64,000 nucleotides of DNA. Origin: Pseudomonas rhizophila. Lineage in GTDB: Bacteria > Pseudomonadota > Gammaproteobacteria > Pseudomonadales > Pseudomonadaceae. This document shows, piece by piece, positions 44,073 to 53,466 of this stretch. The stretch is from contig NZ_CP024081.1 of NCBI RefSeq assembly GCF_003033885.1, forward strand, positions 5,701,178 through 5,765,177. Direction: 5' to 3'. The position numbers and the translations under genes were made by a program. The stretch's first letter is position 1, and each line of letters begins with the position of its first letter. The notes under the pieces were generated by a model. That model saw only the letters and a program-made list of their open reading frames with translations, had not been told where the DNA came from and ran no database searches.

Positions 44073-44945
44073 TCAGAGGCTGATCGGTACAGCTTCGAAC
44101 CTTACCCTCGGATGGGTGATCCGGTCCTGGGCGCGTACCAGTTCCAACTCGTAACTGGCACACGCCTGGGTTTCCAGCAGTACTTCATGTACGGCTGCGG
44201 CAGTGAATTCGAGCGCCGCCACCAGGCTGTCTCCCAGCACCACTCGCGCCAGGAACAGCCCCGAGGTCAAGTCTCCCACCCCCACCGGCTGACGAGGGAA
44301 TGCGAGTAATGGACGACGCAGGTGCCAGCTACCGTCGGCGGTTACCAACAACATTTCGAAGCTGTCCTCCGGCTTTCCCGGATAGGCCAGGTGTTTGACG
44401 AGTATCGCTTTGGGTCCACGGGTCAGGAGCGCGCGAGCCATGGCCAGGCAGTCCAGCAGCGACTGCGCCTTGCGTCCCGAAAAACTGTCCAGCTCCAGCT
44501 GGTTCGGGCACATGATGTCCGCCACACCAGCCGCTTCCTCCAGGAGAAAATCGCTCACCTCGGGCGCCACGATGCAACCCTTCTCCGGATGCCCCATGAC
44601 CGGATCACACAAATAAATTGCCTTGGGATTGCACGCCTTGATTCGCGCCACGCCCGCCAGAATCGCCTGCCCTTGGGCGGCGCTGCCCAGGTAACCGGAC
44701 AACACCGCGTCACAATTGCCCAGCTCGCCGATTGCGGCGATCCCCTCTACCAATGCCGGTATCTGCTCAGAGGCAAGCACGTCGCCGGTCCACTGTCCGT
44801 ACTGAGTGTGATTGGAAAATTGTACGGTGTTGAGCGGCCACACGTTCACCCCCACCCGTTGCATCGGAAAGACTGAAGCGCTGTTACCGGCGTGACCGAA
44901 GACCACGTGGGACTGGATGGCAAGCAGATGAGGGGTACGTTTCAT
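44073..44945 (-). CDS. pdxY: pyridoxal kinase PdxY
   Basis: A 290-residue ribokinase-fold kinase that phosphorylates pyridoxal in vitamin B6 salvage. PdxY features: [44 protein letters not shown] at the N-terminus, YLCDPVMGH, and the catalytic [12 protein letters not shown] near the C-terminus. ATG at 44945; a longer frame to 44978 adds 11 residues that are not part of the family. Confidence 0.93.
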   Translation of the reverse strand: MKRTPHLLAIQSHVVFGHAGNSASVFPMQRVGVNVWPLNTVQFSNHTQYGQWTGDVLASEQIPALVEGIAAIGELGNCDAVLSGYLGSAAQGQAILAGVARIKACNPKAIYLCDPVMGHPEKGCIVAPEVSDFLLEEAAGVADIMCPNQLELDSFSGRKAQSLLDCLAMARALLTRGPKAILVKHLAYPGKPEDSFEMLLVTADGSWHLRRPLLAFPRQPVGVGDLTSGLFLARVVLGDSLVAALEFTAAAVHEVLLETQACASYELELVRAQDRITHPRVRFEAVPISL

Positions 44946-45064
44946 GCGGGATGTTTCCGTAAAACGAATGAAATTCAAGCCGCGCAGTATGCGACTAAAC
45001 GCAACCTGTACGACAGACCGGGGACACAGTTAAGCTGACAGCAACTTGTAGGAGCACTTCGTTC

Positions 45065-45487
45065 ATGCTGACCCTTGGAAATATTTTCGTGCTGATGCTG
45101 TTGGCTACCGCCGGCGCCTGGCTGTGGCACAACCATGGTTTGCGCGAACGAGCGTTGGCGAGGGTCATGCAACATTGCGCCAACCTCAAGATCGAGCTGC
45201 TGGACGGCAACGTGGCGCTGAAAAAGATTGGGTTCGTCAAAGACGCCAGCGGACGCCGGCGCCTGGCCCGTATCTATAACTTCGAATTCACCGTTACGGG
45301 TGAATCGCGCCATTCGGGCACCATTACCCAGTTCGGGGCCCACAGCGCGCAAATCGAGCTGGCGCCTTATCCCATGCCGTTCGAAGAGTCAGCGCCGACA
45401 CCGATCGAACCGGTCCAGACCAGGCCCAGGGCCGAAGTCATCGAGTTGAGTCAGTGGCGCCAGGAACACAACAAGTGGAAGCCTTGA
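45065..45487 (+). CDS. DUF3301 domain membrane-anchored protein
   Basis: A 140-residue protein with one N-terminal membrane anchor (about 4-21) and a basic soluble domain of the DUF3301 type (HNHGLRERALARVMQHCANLKIELLDGNVALKK, LARIYNFEFTVTGESRHSGTITQFG). The C-terminal 35 residues are Pro-rich then hydrophilic. AGGAG lies about 11 bases before the ATG. Convergent with the first COG0523 gene. The family has no assigned function. Confidence 0.82.
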   Translation: MLTLGNIFVLMLLATAGAWLWHNHGLRERALARVMQHCANLKIELLDGNVALKKIGFVKDASGRRRLARIYNFEFTVTGESRHSGTITQFGAHSAQIELAPYPMPFEESAPTPIEPVQTRPRAEVIELSQWRQEHNKWKP

Positions 45488-45499
45488 AGCAAGGCTGAC

Positions 45500-46465
45500 T
45501 CACGGGCACCGACAGTTCGCCAGGCCGGCTTGCAGCGCTGCCACGTCTTGAGGCTCATCAAAAATCAATTCGATTCGTGAGTCCTGGCGCCACTCGCTGG
45601 CCTGCCACCGCAGCGTCGCGCCCTCCAGCGCATTGGCTGAAACCCAGCCATCGGCGCTGTGGATAACCATCTTCGCCCGCTTCCAGCCGCAGCCTTGCAG
45701 GCAGCGCGTCAACGTCGCCGTGTCCAGTCGCTGACTCGGATGCCAGCGCCAGCCAATACTCCAGCCGCCTTCCTGTTGCTGATACAGGCAGATGGGCGAT
45801 GTCGGGTCGGTCCAGACGGCCGGCATCTGTCCCACGTCCTTGGGTAGATTCACGTTAGCCACAGCCCCGCTTCCGCGAGCCGCAAGACCTGGCAGTCGAT
45901 CGATCGGCATCACAGCCTGTCGGGTCCAGTACAAGGCAATCTCCGGCAGTTGCGCGGTGATGCCCAGGCGTTCGGTTTCGCTCAGGTGCTCGGATTTGTT
46001 CAGCACCACCAACCCTGCATCGGCCAGAGTTTGCCGCTGCGCGTCGGGCAACGGCGTGCCATCCGCCATCGCTCGGGCATCGAGCACCAACACGCAAGGC
46101 TGAACCGCCAGCACGCCGAGCCATGGCGTTTCGTTCAGTTGCCGCATCAACTGCGCCGGATGGCCCAGGCCGGAGGGCTCGATAAACAGTCGATCCGGGC
46201 GCGCCTTGCGCAGTAAACGAGCGAGGCCGATCTGAAATGACGCGCCGTTGACGCAACACAAACAGCCCCCGGCCACTTCGCCCAGTGCGATACCATCGGC
46301 AGTCTGGGTCAGCAACGCCGCGTCCAGGCCGATTTGACCAAACTCGTTGATCAGCACCGCCCAGCGCTCATTCGCCGGGCGCTGCGCCAGCAATTGCTTG
46401 ATCAGGCTGGTCTTGCCAGCCCCCAAAGGGCCTGCGATGACGTGGGTGGGAATGTTCTGCAACAT
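45500..46465 (-). CDS. COG0523/CobW-type metal GTPase
   Basis: A 321-residue P-loop GTPase of the G3E family. Walker A is GPLGAGKT (12-19), the metal-binding CxCC motif GGCLCC is at Cys68-Cys70-Cys71, and a NKSE base-specificity motif lies near 165. The C-terminal CobW domain is present. Such proteins act as metallochaperones or insertases, often under zinc limitation. It differs in sequence from the second COG0523 protein at 47493. No Zur box is visible; its start codon is only 27 bases from that of the divergent small secreted protein. Confidence 0.87.
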   Translation of the reverse strand: MLQNIPTHVIAGPLGAGKTSLIKQLLAQRPANERWAVLINEFGQIGLDAALLTQTADGIALGEVAGGCLCCVNGASFQIGLARLLRKARPDRLFIEPSGLGHPAQLMRQLNETPWLGVLAVQPCVLVLDARAMADGTPLPDAQRQTLADAGLVVLNKSEHLSETERLGITAQLPEIALYWTRQAVMPIDRLPGLAARGSGAVANVNLPKDVGQMPAVWTDPTSPICLYQQQEGGWSIGWRWHPSQRLDTATLTRCLQGCGWKRAKMVIHSADGWVSANALEGATLRWQASEWRQDSRIELIFDEPQDVAALQAGLANCRCP

Positions 46466-46492
46466 AATCGGCGGCTTTCGAGGGAGGTGAAC

Positions 46493-46846
46493 ATGCGGTT
46501 GATCGGCTGTTTTTTACTGGCGCTGACGTCGAACCAGGCGCTGGCCCAGGCTTGTGTCGTGCATAGCCAGGCAGAACGGCTGGATGTAAAAGTCTGCCAG
46601 CAGAACCGCAATATTCCGCAGAAACTGTTCGCCGACGGCTTCTGCCAGCCAAACCTTGCCGGACAAAAAGTCGAGGTACAGTACGTCGATCAATGCCCTG
46701 GCGGCGCGTTTGGCATCTGCAGCAATGCCCAGGTCGCCAATATGCCCTACCGCCAGGATATTCACTATTACGGCGTAGCCAGCGATGCGGCCTATCTGCA
46801 GCCCTTCTGTGAAGGACAAAGTCAGGGCAACTGGCTCAAACCTTAA
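46493..46846 (+). CDS. small secreted cysteine-containing protein
   Basis: A 117-residue protein not recognised as a named family. A cleavable signal peptide (MRLIGCFLLALTSNQALAQA, cut near residue 19) is followed by a mature domain with five cysteines (ACVVH, KVCQQN, GFCQPN, DQCPGGAFGIC and a later FCEGQ), consistent with disulfides in the periplasm. GGGAGG is 6 bases before the ATG. It is divergent from one COG0523 gene and convergent, with a 4-base overlap, with the DUF1826 gene, so it may be part of the zinc-response locus. Function unknown. Confidence 0.78.
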   Translation: MRLIGCFLLALTSNQALAQACVVHSQAERLDVKVCQQNRNIPQKLFADGFCQPNLAGQKVEVQYVDQCPGGAFGICSNAQVANMPYRQDIHYYGVASDAAYLQPFCEGQSQGNWLKP

Positions 46847-47492
46847 GCGAGCCAGTCCAGAGTCAGGATCAGTCGACGCTCCCCCGGCGCCAGCTGCGGC
46901 GAGCGATGGATCAGGCCCATGCCCTCATTACCATGCCACTTCTCGCCTTTGAGCAGCGCCACATCACCACAGGCAAACTGCTGAACCGCATGCGGGTCAC
47001 CCGGTTCAGCGTCAGGTTGCCCCAGACATCGACGATCCATCACACCTTCCTTTAGCCACTGGCTGCCCACGCCAGCGTACGTGGCGATCAGCCGTACCGG
47101 CACATGGTCGACGTGAAAACGCGGGCACATGGCCTTGTCCAGCGTTCGCAGGCGCAGGCCGACACGTTTGGCGCCCAGCAGGCAGGCAAACGCACTGACC
47201 AGCCAGGAGACATCGGTGATGAAGCCTTCATAGCCATGCAGATCGCCAAAGCCTGCGGCGAGACCGTCCAGTGCCGGTTGCGCGTCCTCGTGCGGCAGGT
47301 CGAGCACCCGCGATTCGGCCAGAGGCTGATCCATGGAAAGCACCATTGCCGCAAAATCGCTGATGTGCGCCGGCAGTTGACGTTGCCAGACCGCCAGGTT
47401 GGTATCGTCGTCCAGAATTTGCGTCAGGATCCGCGGGGTATCGCCCTGAACCTGGCGTACCGGCACTTCCCGCTTCGGATTGGGCGCCAGCA

Positions 47493-47496
<4 letters not shown>
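46843..47496 (-). CDS. DUF1826 domain protein (zinc-starvation locus)
   Basis: A 217-residue DUF1826 protein. Visible features: [42 protein letters not shown] and [24 protein letters not shown], a pattern of His/Asp positions suggestive of a double-stranded beta-helix metal site (HVDH and a later His). Members are typically found beside COG0523 GTPases in zinc-regulated clusters. Its ATG overlaps the zigA stop by 4 bases (ATGA), so it is co-translated with zigA. Confidence 0.85.
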
Positions 47497-48701
<1,205 letters not shown>

Positions 48702-48802
48702 CAGGTATATCCTCATCGGGCGGGCCGCGCTGATGCGGTTGAATGCATGTCGCGGCTCTTTTCTTCAGGCTTGGGTTCGGTTCAAGGTCTAAGCCTTTTT
48801 AA

Positions 48803-48817
48803 TGTTATAGTATAACA
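48803..48817. promoter_or_regulatory. Zur box between zigA and a secreted-protein gene
   Basis: TGTTATAGTATAACA, an exact palindrome around one central base, matches the gammaproteobacterial Zur consensus GTTATA-TATAAC. It lies 101 bases upstream of zigA and 46 bases upstream of the divergent small gene and overlaps TATA-rich -10-like sequence, so Zur-Zn should repress both directions. Confidence 0.88.
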
Positions 48818-48863
48818 ACAACATTTAACCAGCCTCTCGGCTCAACCGGTCTGAAGTAAAAAC

Positions 48864-49256
48864 ATGCGCAGTTTTCTGAAATTCGTATTCGCAAGCCCGA
48901 TGCTGCTATTGGCGCTAGATGCTTCAGCCCAGAGCCCTATGTTGGCAAACTGCACTCGCAGCGCGAATTTACTGGCCTGTGTCGATGGGCAAGGTAATGC
49001 CTACAGCGTCATGACGGCCGGAAACACCCTGTATCTCCGTGGATTTGAAGTAAATGGCCGCCGCTATTGGGCACAAACCACTAGCCGCTATGGCCAGCTG
49101 ACGTTCTTTACCGGAATAGCTTCTGACGGAGAGACCTGGGTGGGATACAGCCGGCGCGTAGGTTGGACGACACTCAACCGTTTCTCGAGCTCGGGTGGAA
49201 GCACTGGGAAATTTTTATGCGGACGCATAAGCGGTTGCCAGGACGCACCACGCTGA
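48864..49256 (+). CDS. Zur-controlled small secreted protein
   Basis: A 130-residue protein. A signal peptide (MRSFLKFVFASPMLLLALDASA, cut near residue 22) precedes a mature domain with four Cys (NCTRSANLLACVDG, FLCGRISGCQD) and aromatic-rich beta-like strands (LYLRGFEVNGRRYWAQTTSRYGQLTFFTG). Relatives in other fluorescent pseudomonads are conserved and sometimes mislabelled glutamine synthetase, which this is not. A perfect Zur box 46 bases upstream implies synthesis under zinc limitation, and a parS-like site starts right after its stop. Role unknown: an extracytoplasmic zinc-binding or surface factor is possible. Confidence 0.8.
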   Translation: MRSFLKFVFASPMLLLALDASAQSPMLANCTRSANLLACVDGQGNAYSVMTAGNTLYLRGFEVNGRRYWAQTTSRYGQLTFFTGIASDGETWVGYSRRVGWTTLNRFSSSGGSTGKFLCGRISGCQDAPR

Positions 49257-49272
49257 TGTTTCACGTGGAACG
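49257..49272. other. parS-like site 1
   Basis: TGTTTCACGTGGAACG begins immediately after the TGA of the preceding gene. Fourteen of 16 bases agree with TGTTCCACGTGGAACA; the left half equals the general bacterial parS half-site TGTTTCAC. Confidence 0.65.
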
Positions 49273-49338
49273 GTACGAAAAGCCCTCACACCCAGCAAAA
49301 TGAAACTGCGTTCATGAACTAGTGCTCGTCGAACACAC

Positions 49339-49353
49339 TGTTATAGTATAACG
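49339..49353. promoter_or_regulatory. Zur box upstream of folE2
   Basis: TGTTATAGTATAACG, identical in its 13-base core GTTATAGTATAAC to the box at 48803. It is 30 bases before the folE2 start and should control the folE2-znu-like operon. Confidence 0.88.
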
Positions 49354-49383
49354 TTTGTTGTGTACCTATGACGGACCTTGAAT

Positions 49384-50280
49384 ATGAATGCGTTCACTCT
49401 GCCGGACGTTGCCGCGCAGGCTTCGCGCCAGGCCTTGGCCCTTGACTGGGTAGGCATGTGCGGCATCGCGGTACCCGTATTGATCGACGGTCAGCGTCTT
49501 AACGCGATCGCTGATGCCGGTGTCAGCCTTGACGACGGTGAAGCCCGAGGCATCCATATGTCACGCTTGTACCTGGCGCTGGAGCTGCTCGAAGGCGCAG
49601 CGCTGTCTCCCATGCTGTTACGCCGAATCCTCCAGCAATTCCTCGACAGTCACGCCGGTCTGTCCGACGCCGCCTCGCTGAGCATTTGTACCGATCTACT
49701 GTTCAAGCGCCCTGCGCTAGTCAGCCCACTGGCTGGCTGGAAGCGCTATCCGGTCAGCATCGAGGCCCACCTGAAAAATGATGTGTTCCACGTGGAACTG
49801 ACCATTCAGATTGCCTACTCGTCCACCTGCCCTTGCTCGGCCGCGCTCGCTCGTCAGTTAATCCAGCAGCAATTTGTAGACGATTTTGCCAATAAAGCGC
49901 TCGAGCACGCCGGAGTCCTGGCCTGGCTAGGCTCATCAAAAGGCATCCTCGCCACGCCTCACAGTCAACGCAGCACGGCCACGGTGAAGCTGAGACTGAA
50001 CAGCGACGTCGACGAATTGCCGCTGCTGTCGCTCATCAACGAAGCCGAAGCAGCCCTCGGCACGGCCGTACAAACCGCCGTGAAACGGGCAGACGAACAA
50101 GCCTTCGCCCTCGCCAATGGTCAAAACCTAATGTTCTGTGAAGACGCCGCGCGGCGGCTGAGCATGGCTTTGAGGCGATCCCCCGATATCGCCTCCCTCG
50201 ATGTGCGAGTGGTGCACGCCGAAAGTTTGCATGCCCATGACGCTGTGGCACAAAGCCGTTGGGTCAGGGAGGCACTGTGA
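49384..50280 (+). CDS. folE2: GTP cyclohydrolase FolE2 (type IB, zinc-independent)
   Basis: A 298-residue GCYH-IB enzyme, which opens the folate and queuosine pathway (GTP to dihydroneopterin triphosphate) with a metal other than zinc and backs up FolE when zinc is scarce. Family marks: GMCGIAVPVLI, ARGIHMSRLYLALE, the Cys/Glu active-site region YSSTCPCSAALAR, and THH-like ATPHSQRSTATVKLRL. The start ATG is at 49384; a TTG six bases upstream is possible. A Zur box precedes it, and the next gene overlaps its stop (GTGA), so it heads an operon with a zinc ABC importer. Confidence 0.93.
   Translation: MNAFTLPDVAAQASRQALALDWVGMCGIAVPVLIDGQRLNAIADAGVSLDDGEARGIHMSRLYLALELLEGAALSPMLLRRILQQFLDSHAGLSDAASLSICTDLLFKRPALVSPLAGWKRYPVSIEAHLKNDVFHVELTIQIAYSSTCPCSAALARQLIQQQFVDDFANKALEHAGVLAWLGSSKGILATPHSQRSTATVKLRLNSDVDELPLLSLINEAEAALGTAVQTAVKRADEQAFALANGQNLMFCEDAARRLSMALRRSPDIASLDVRVVHAESLHAHDAVAQSRWVREAL
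49784..49799. other. parS-like site 2, inside folE2
   Basis: TGTTCCACGTGGAACT, with a perfect 14-bp palindromic core GTTCCACGTGGAAC, encodes part of the folE2 stretch VFHVEL. Confidence 0.6.
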
Positions 50281-50945
50281 TTCGTTGCCAGTCATTGCGC
50301 TGGGGCGCCCCGGGCCACCCCCTCACACCCCCGTTGAACATAGAGCGGCCGGCGGGAAGCCTGACGGCCATCGTCGGAGCCAACGGTGCGGGCAAAAGCA
50401 GCCTGCTGAAAGTGCTGGCGGGCCTGCAAAAACCCCTATCCGGCAAAGTCGTGCTGGATGTTCCACGTCGCGGCAGCGTCTCGTTTCTGGCGCAACAGCA
50501 ACATCTGGATCGGCAATTTCCAATCAGCTTGCAAGAGTTGGTGGCGGCGGGATCCTGGGGGAGCAGACACACGCCAGCGATGCGCCGCCATCGCTTGAAA
50601 GCCGTACTGCAAGACTGGGCGTTGGATGGCCTGGAGCATCGCTCGTTGATGGCGTTGTCGGGAGGCGAGCTGCAACGCGCCCTTCTCGCCCGTTTGAGTC
50701 TGGCCGAAGCGCCCCTGTTGTTGCTCGACGAACCCCACGCCGCCCTCGACGAACAAGGCCAGGCGCTACTGTGGAAACACCTTCACGGCTGGCATGCCGA
50801 AGGCCGCACCCTGGTGGTGGTTTGTCATGATCTCGCTGCGGTGCGCCAACATATTCCTCATACACTATTGGTCAGCCAGGCTGGTTGCACGCTGGGCCGC
50901 AGTGTCGATTTGATTACCCAACAACCCCTCACGCAGGTGGCCTGA
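50277..50945 (+). CDS. zinc/manganese ABC transporter ATPase (ZnuC/AztA-like)
   Basis: A 222-residue ABC ATPase. Walker A is GANGAGKSS, the Q-loop lies around FLAQQQHLD, the signature is LSGGELQRALLARLSLAEAPLLLLDEPHAALD, which includes Walker B, and the switch His is in VVVCHDL. The GTG start at 50277 overlaps the folE2 stop, with GGGAGG 4 bases upstream. It is followed without a gap by the permease. It powers the metal importer encoded by the next two genes. Confidence 0.9.
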   Translation: MIRCQSLRWGAPGHPLTPPLNIERPAGSLTAIVGANGAGKSSLLKVLAGLQKPLSGKVVLDVPRRGSVSFLAQQQHLDRQFPISLQELVAAGSWGSRHTPAMRRHRLKAVLQDWALDGLEHRSLMALSGGELQRALLARLSLAEAPLLLLDEPHAALDEQGQALLWKHLHGWHAEGRTLVVVCHDLAAVRQHIPHTLLVSQAGCTLGRSVDLITQQPLTQVA

Positions 50946-51811
50946 TGCTCGCGGCCACCCACCTCTGGCAACCCTTTCAGGAATTTGTCTTCATGCGCCG
51001 GGCGCTGCTGGGCGGCCTGGTATTGGCGTGCAGCACGGCACCGCTTGGGGTGTTTTTGATTCTGCGACGCATGAGCCTGATAGGCGACGCCGTCGCTCAT
51101 GGCATCTTGCCCGGAGCCGCACTGGGTTTCTGGTTCGCCGGGCTGAGCCTGCCAGCCCTGACGCTGGGCGGACTCGGTGCAGGCTTGAGCATGGCCGGGC
51201 TGGCAGCCTGGATTACCCGTCGCACCGGTCTGCGGGAAGACGCCAGCCTTGCGGCGATCTATCCCATTTCCCTGGCCGCCGGTGTGTTGATTCTTGGTAT
51301 GGCCGGCAAACGCCTGGACTTGCTGCACCTGTTGTTCGGCTCCGCGCTGGCGGTAGATGGCCCGACACTTACCGGCATGCTCTGGGTTTCGGGGGGCAGC
51401 CTGCTCGCGATGGCGCTGATTTACCGACCGCTGTTGCTCGACACCCTGGACCCTCTTTTCCTGCAAACCGTCAGCCGGCTGGGGCCACTGGCCCATGGCG
51501 TATTTCTGACCTTGGTCGTGCTGAATCTGGTCATCGGCTTCCAGGCCATCGGCGCACTGATGGTGGTCGGTTTGATGATGTTGCCGGCTGCCGCTTCACG
51601 ATTCTGGAGCCGCCGTTTGCCGGTTCTGATGGGAGTCGCGGCGCTGCTTGGATGTGTGTCGGTGTGGCTCGGACTGCTGTTGTCATTCCACTTCTCGCTA
51701 CCCAGCGGCCCGGCCATCGTACTGGTGGCGGGCGCGTTATATCTGCTGTCCGTAGTGTTCGGTCCGGTGCACGGTTTGCTGCGTCGCCCGCCTTTACTCA
51801 CATCCCAATGA
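50945..51811 (+). CDS. zinc/manganese ABC transporter permease (ZnuB/AztB-like)
   Basis: A 288-residue ABC-3 family permease with about eight or more membrane segments. It carries SLIGDAVAHGILPGAALGFW near residue 45 and NLVIGFQAIGALMVVGLMMLPAAASRFW near 200, both characteristic of metal permeases of the ZnuB class. The ATG shares a base with the ATPase stop (TGATG), showing coupled translation. Confidence 0.92.
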   Translation: MLAATHLWQPFQEFVFMRRALLGGLVLACSTAPLGVFLILRRMSLIGDAVAHGILPGAALGFWFAGLSLPALTLGGLGAGLSMAGLAAWITRRTGLREDASLAAIYPISLAAGVLILGMAGKRLDLLHLLFGSALAVDGPTLTGMLWVSGGSLLAMALIYRPLLLDTLDPLFLQTVSRLGPLAHGVFLTLVVLNLVIGFQAIGALMVVGLMMLPAAASRFWSRRLPVLMGVAALLGCVSVWLGLLLSFHFSLPSGPAIVLVAGALYLLSVVFGPVHGLLRRPPLLTSQ

Positions 51812-51822
51812 GGTGTTTCCCG

Positions 51823-52698
51823 ATGCGCGTTCTGCTCGTGCTGTTCAGTCTGATGCTGTCCTTATCCACGTCTGCCGCCGAAAAGCTCCAAGTGGTGACC
51901 AGCTTCAGCATCCTTGCCGACATGACCCAAGAGGTCGGCGGCGAGCATATCCAGATCACCAACCTGGTGGGGCCGGACGCGGATGCCCACACTTACGAAC
52001 CCACGCCAGACGACGCCAAGGCGTTGCTCAGCGCCAAACTGATCATCAAGAATGGTCTGGGTTTTGAACCGTGGCTGGATCGCCTGGTCACCAGCACCGA
52101 AACCAGCGCACCGGTGATCAGCGCCAGTCGCGGCGTTATTCCTCGTTCGCTGGATGAAGAGGGCGAGACCGTCCCCGACCCGCATGCCTGGCATAACCTG
52201 GCAAACGCCGAGCTGTACGTCAGGAACATCACCAAGGCGCTGGAGACCGCCGACCCGGCCCACCAGGCCGACTACGAACGTAACAGCCAGGCGTATCTGA
52301 AAAAGATCTATGCGCTGCTCGCCGATGCCAAGGCCAAGCTTGGTGCCTTGCCACCGGGCAATCGCAGGATCGTGACGTCCCACGATGCCTTCGGCTACCT
52401 GGGACAGGCCTATGGCATTGAGTTTATCGCGCCCCAGGGGCTGTCCACTGAACGGGAGCCCTCGGCCGCCGATGTCGCGGCGCTGATTACCCAGATACGC
52501 CAAGCGAAAGTAAAAGCCGTGTTCATGGAGAACATCAAGGACGCGCGCCTGCTCAAGCAGATAGCGGCTGAAAGCGGTGCGCACATCGGCGGCACGCTGT
52601 ACTCCGATGCGCTGGCGGCCAGCGGGCCGGCCAGTACCTTCATCGGGCTGTTCGAGTACAACCTGAATACGTTGTACGACGCGTTGCGCCGGCCATGA
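51823..52698 (+). CDS. zinc ABC transporter substrate-binding protein (AztC-like)
   Basis: A 291-residue cluster A-I metal-binding receptor with a signal peptide ending after STSAAE (about residue 18). Predicted ligands are His56 (DADAHTYEP), His121 (PDPHAW), His187 (TSHDAFGYL) and Asp262 (YSDAL): the three-His-plus-Asp set of zinc receptors. The long His-rich loop of ZnuA is absent, which resembles AztC. The gene begins 11 bases after the permease stop and completes the folE2-ATPase-permease-receptor operon; no AztD-like partner follows. Confidence 0.9.
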   Translation: MRVLLVLFSLMLSLSTSAAEKLQVVTSFSILADMTQEVGGEHIQITNLVGPDADAHTYEPTPDDAKALLSAKLIIKNGLGFEPWLDRLVTSTETSAPVISASRGVIPRSLDEEGETVPDPHAWHNLANAELYVRNITKALETADPAHQADYERNSQAYLKKIYALLADAKAKLGALPPGNRRIVTSHDAFGYLGQAYGIEFIAPQGLSTEREPSAADVAALITQIRQAKVKAVFMENIKDARLLKQIAAESGAHIGGTLYSDALAASGPASTFIGLFEYNLNTLYDALRRP

Positions 52699-52722
52699 TT
52701 TGCAAGCGCCCTTGAACGAACT

Positions 52723-52752
52723 TCCGTGGGAGCAAAGCTTGCTCGCGACGCG
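52723..52752. repeat. single REP copy
   Basis: CCGTGGGAGCAAAGCTTGCTCGCGACG, an unpaired REP element just after the zinc-receptor gene. Confidence 0.6.
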
Positions 52753-52803
52753 CACGAGCCTTGCTGCCACAGATCAACCAGCTCATGTACGCCAGAGCGG
52801 GAT

Positions 52804-53325
52804 TCAAGCCCTCGGCTTGACCGTCCCGCAATCCTGCCCCAGCCACACGGCGCGAGTGTCCAGGCTGCCGTTCTGCTGGATGCCGGTGGCATTGAATGTG
52901 CCGTTCACCGCCGTAGTGAATTCCCGATCACTCTGGAATGTCGCGACCCCATTGCCTTGGGCTTTCGGACAACTGAAACGAAACTTCCACTGATTGCCGG
53001 TGCGCTCGGTGATCTGCTGCTTGCACCCCGATTGCGGGTCTTGCAGCGGAATGTCATTGGTCTGGACCTGCTCCGGGGTCAGGCATACGCGAATACCCTT
53101 TCCACCCATGGTGATGCCCTGCTTTTCCAGCATCGCCCGTTGCTCCGGGGTGATCTGGTTTTGCAGTTGGCCAAGAATCAGTTGCAGGTCCGGCAGATTC
53201 TGGTTGTCGACCTTCATATTGCTTGTAGTCAGTTCCCACAACCCTGGTTGAAGCATCTGCGCCTGAGCCGCCACAGAAACCGACAAACCAATCGTCAGGG
53301 CCAAACCCAGCAGACAAACTTTCAT
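52804..53325 (-). CDS. DUF3617 periplasmic protein
   Basis: A 173-residue secreted protein. A signal peptide (MKVCLLGLALTIGLSVSVAAQAQ) is followed by the DUF3617 pattern QPGLWELTTSNMKV, VCLTPEQVQ, GCKQQITERTGNQWKFRFSCPKAQGNGVATFQSDREFTTAVNG and a C-terminal Cys (GQDCGTVKP). GGAG lies 8 bases before the ATG at 53325; the frame upstream to 53682 is not coding. Function of the family is unknown. Confidence 0.88.
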   Translation of the reverse strand: MKVCLLGLALTIGLSVSVAAQAQMLQPGLWELTTSNMKVDNQNLPDLQLILGQLQNQITPEQRAMLEKQGITMGGKGIRVCLTPEQVQTNDIPLQDPQSGCKQQITERTGNQWKFRFSCPKAQGNGVATFQSDREFTTAVNGTFNATGIQQNGSLDTRAVWLGQDCGTVKPRA

Positions 53326-53466
53326 CACAAGCACTCCAGAGGACAGGTGGCCGTTAGACGTCTCCCACAGGCTTCGGTTCAGGCTCGGCAGGAGTGAATT
53401 AATTAGCGACATCCGTCGTGGAACATGGTCTGTTAAGCATTGAAACTTCAGGAGCAAGGCTGCCCC

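Noticed and set aside
46445..46470. GTTCTGCAACATAA near the COG0523 start as a third Zur box
   Set aside because: It agrees with the Zur core at too few positions and lies in the first codons of the gene.
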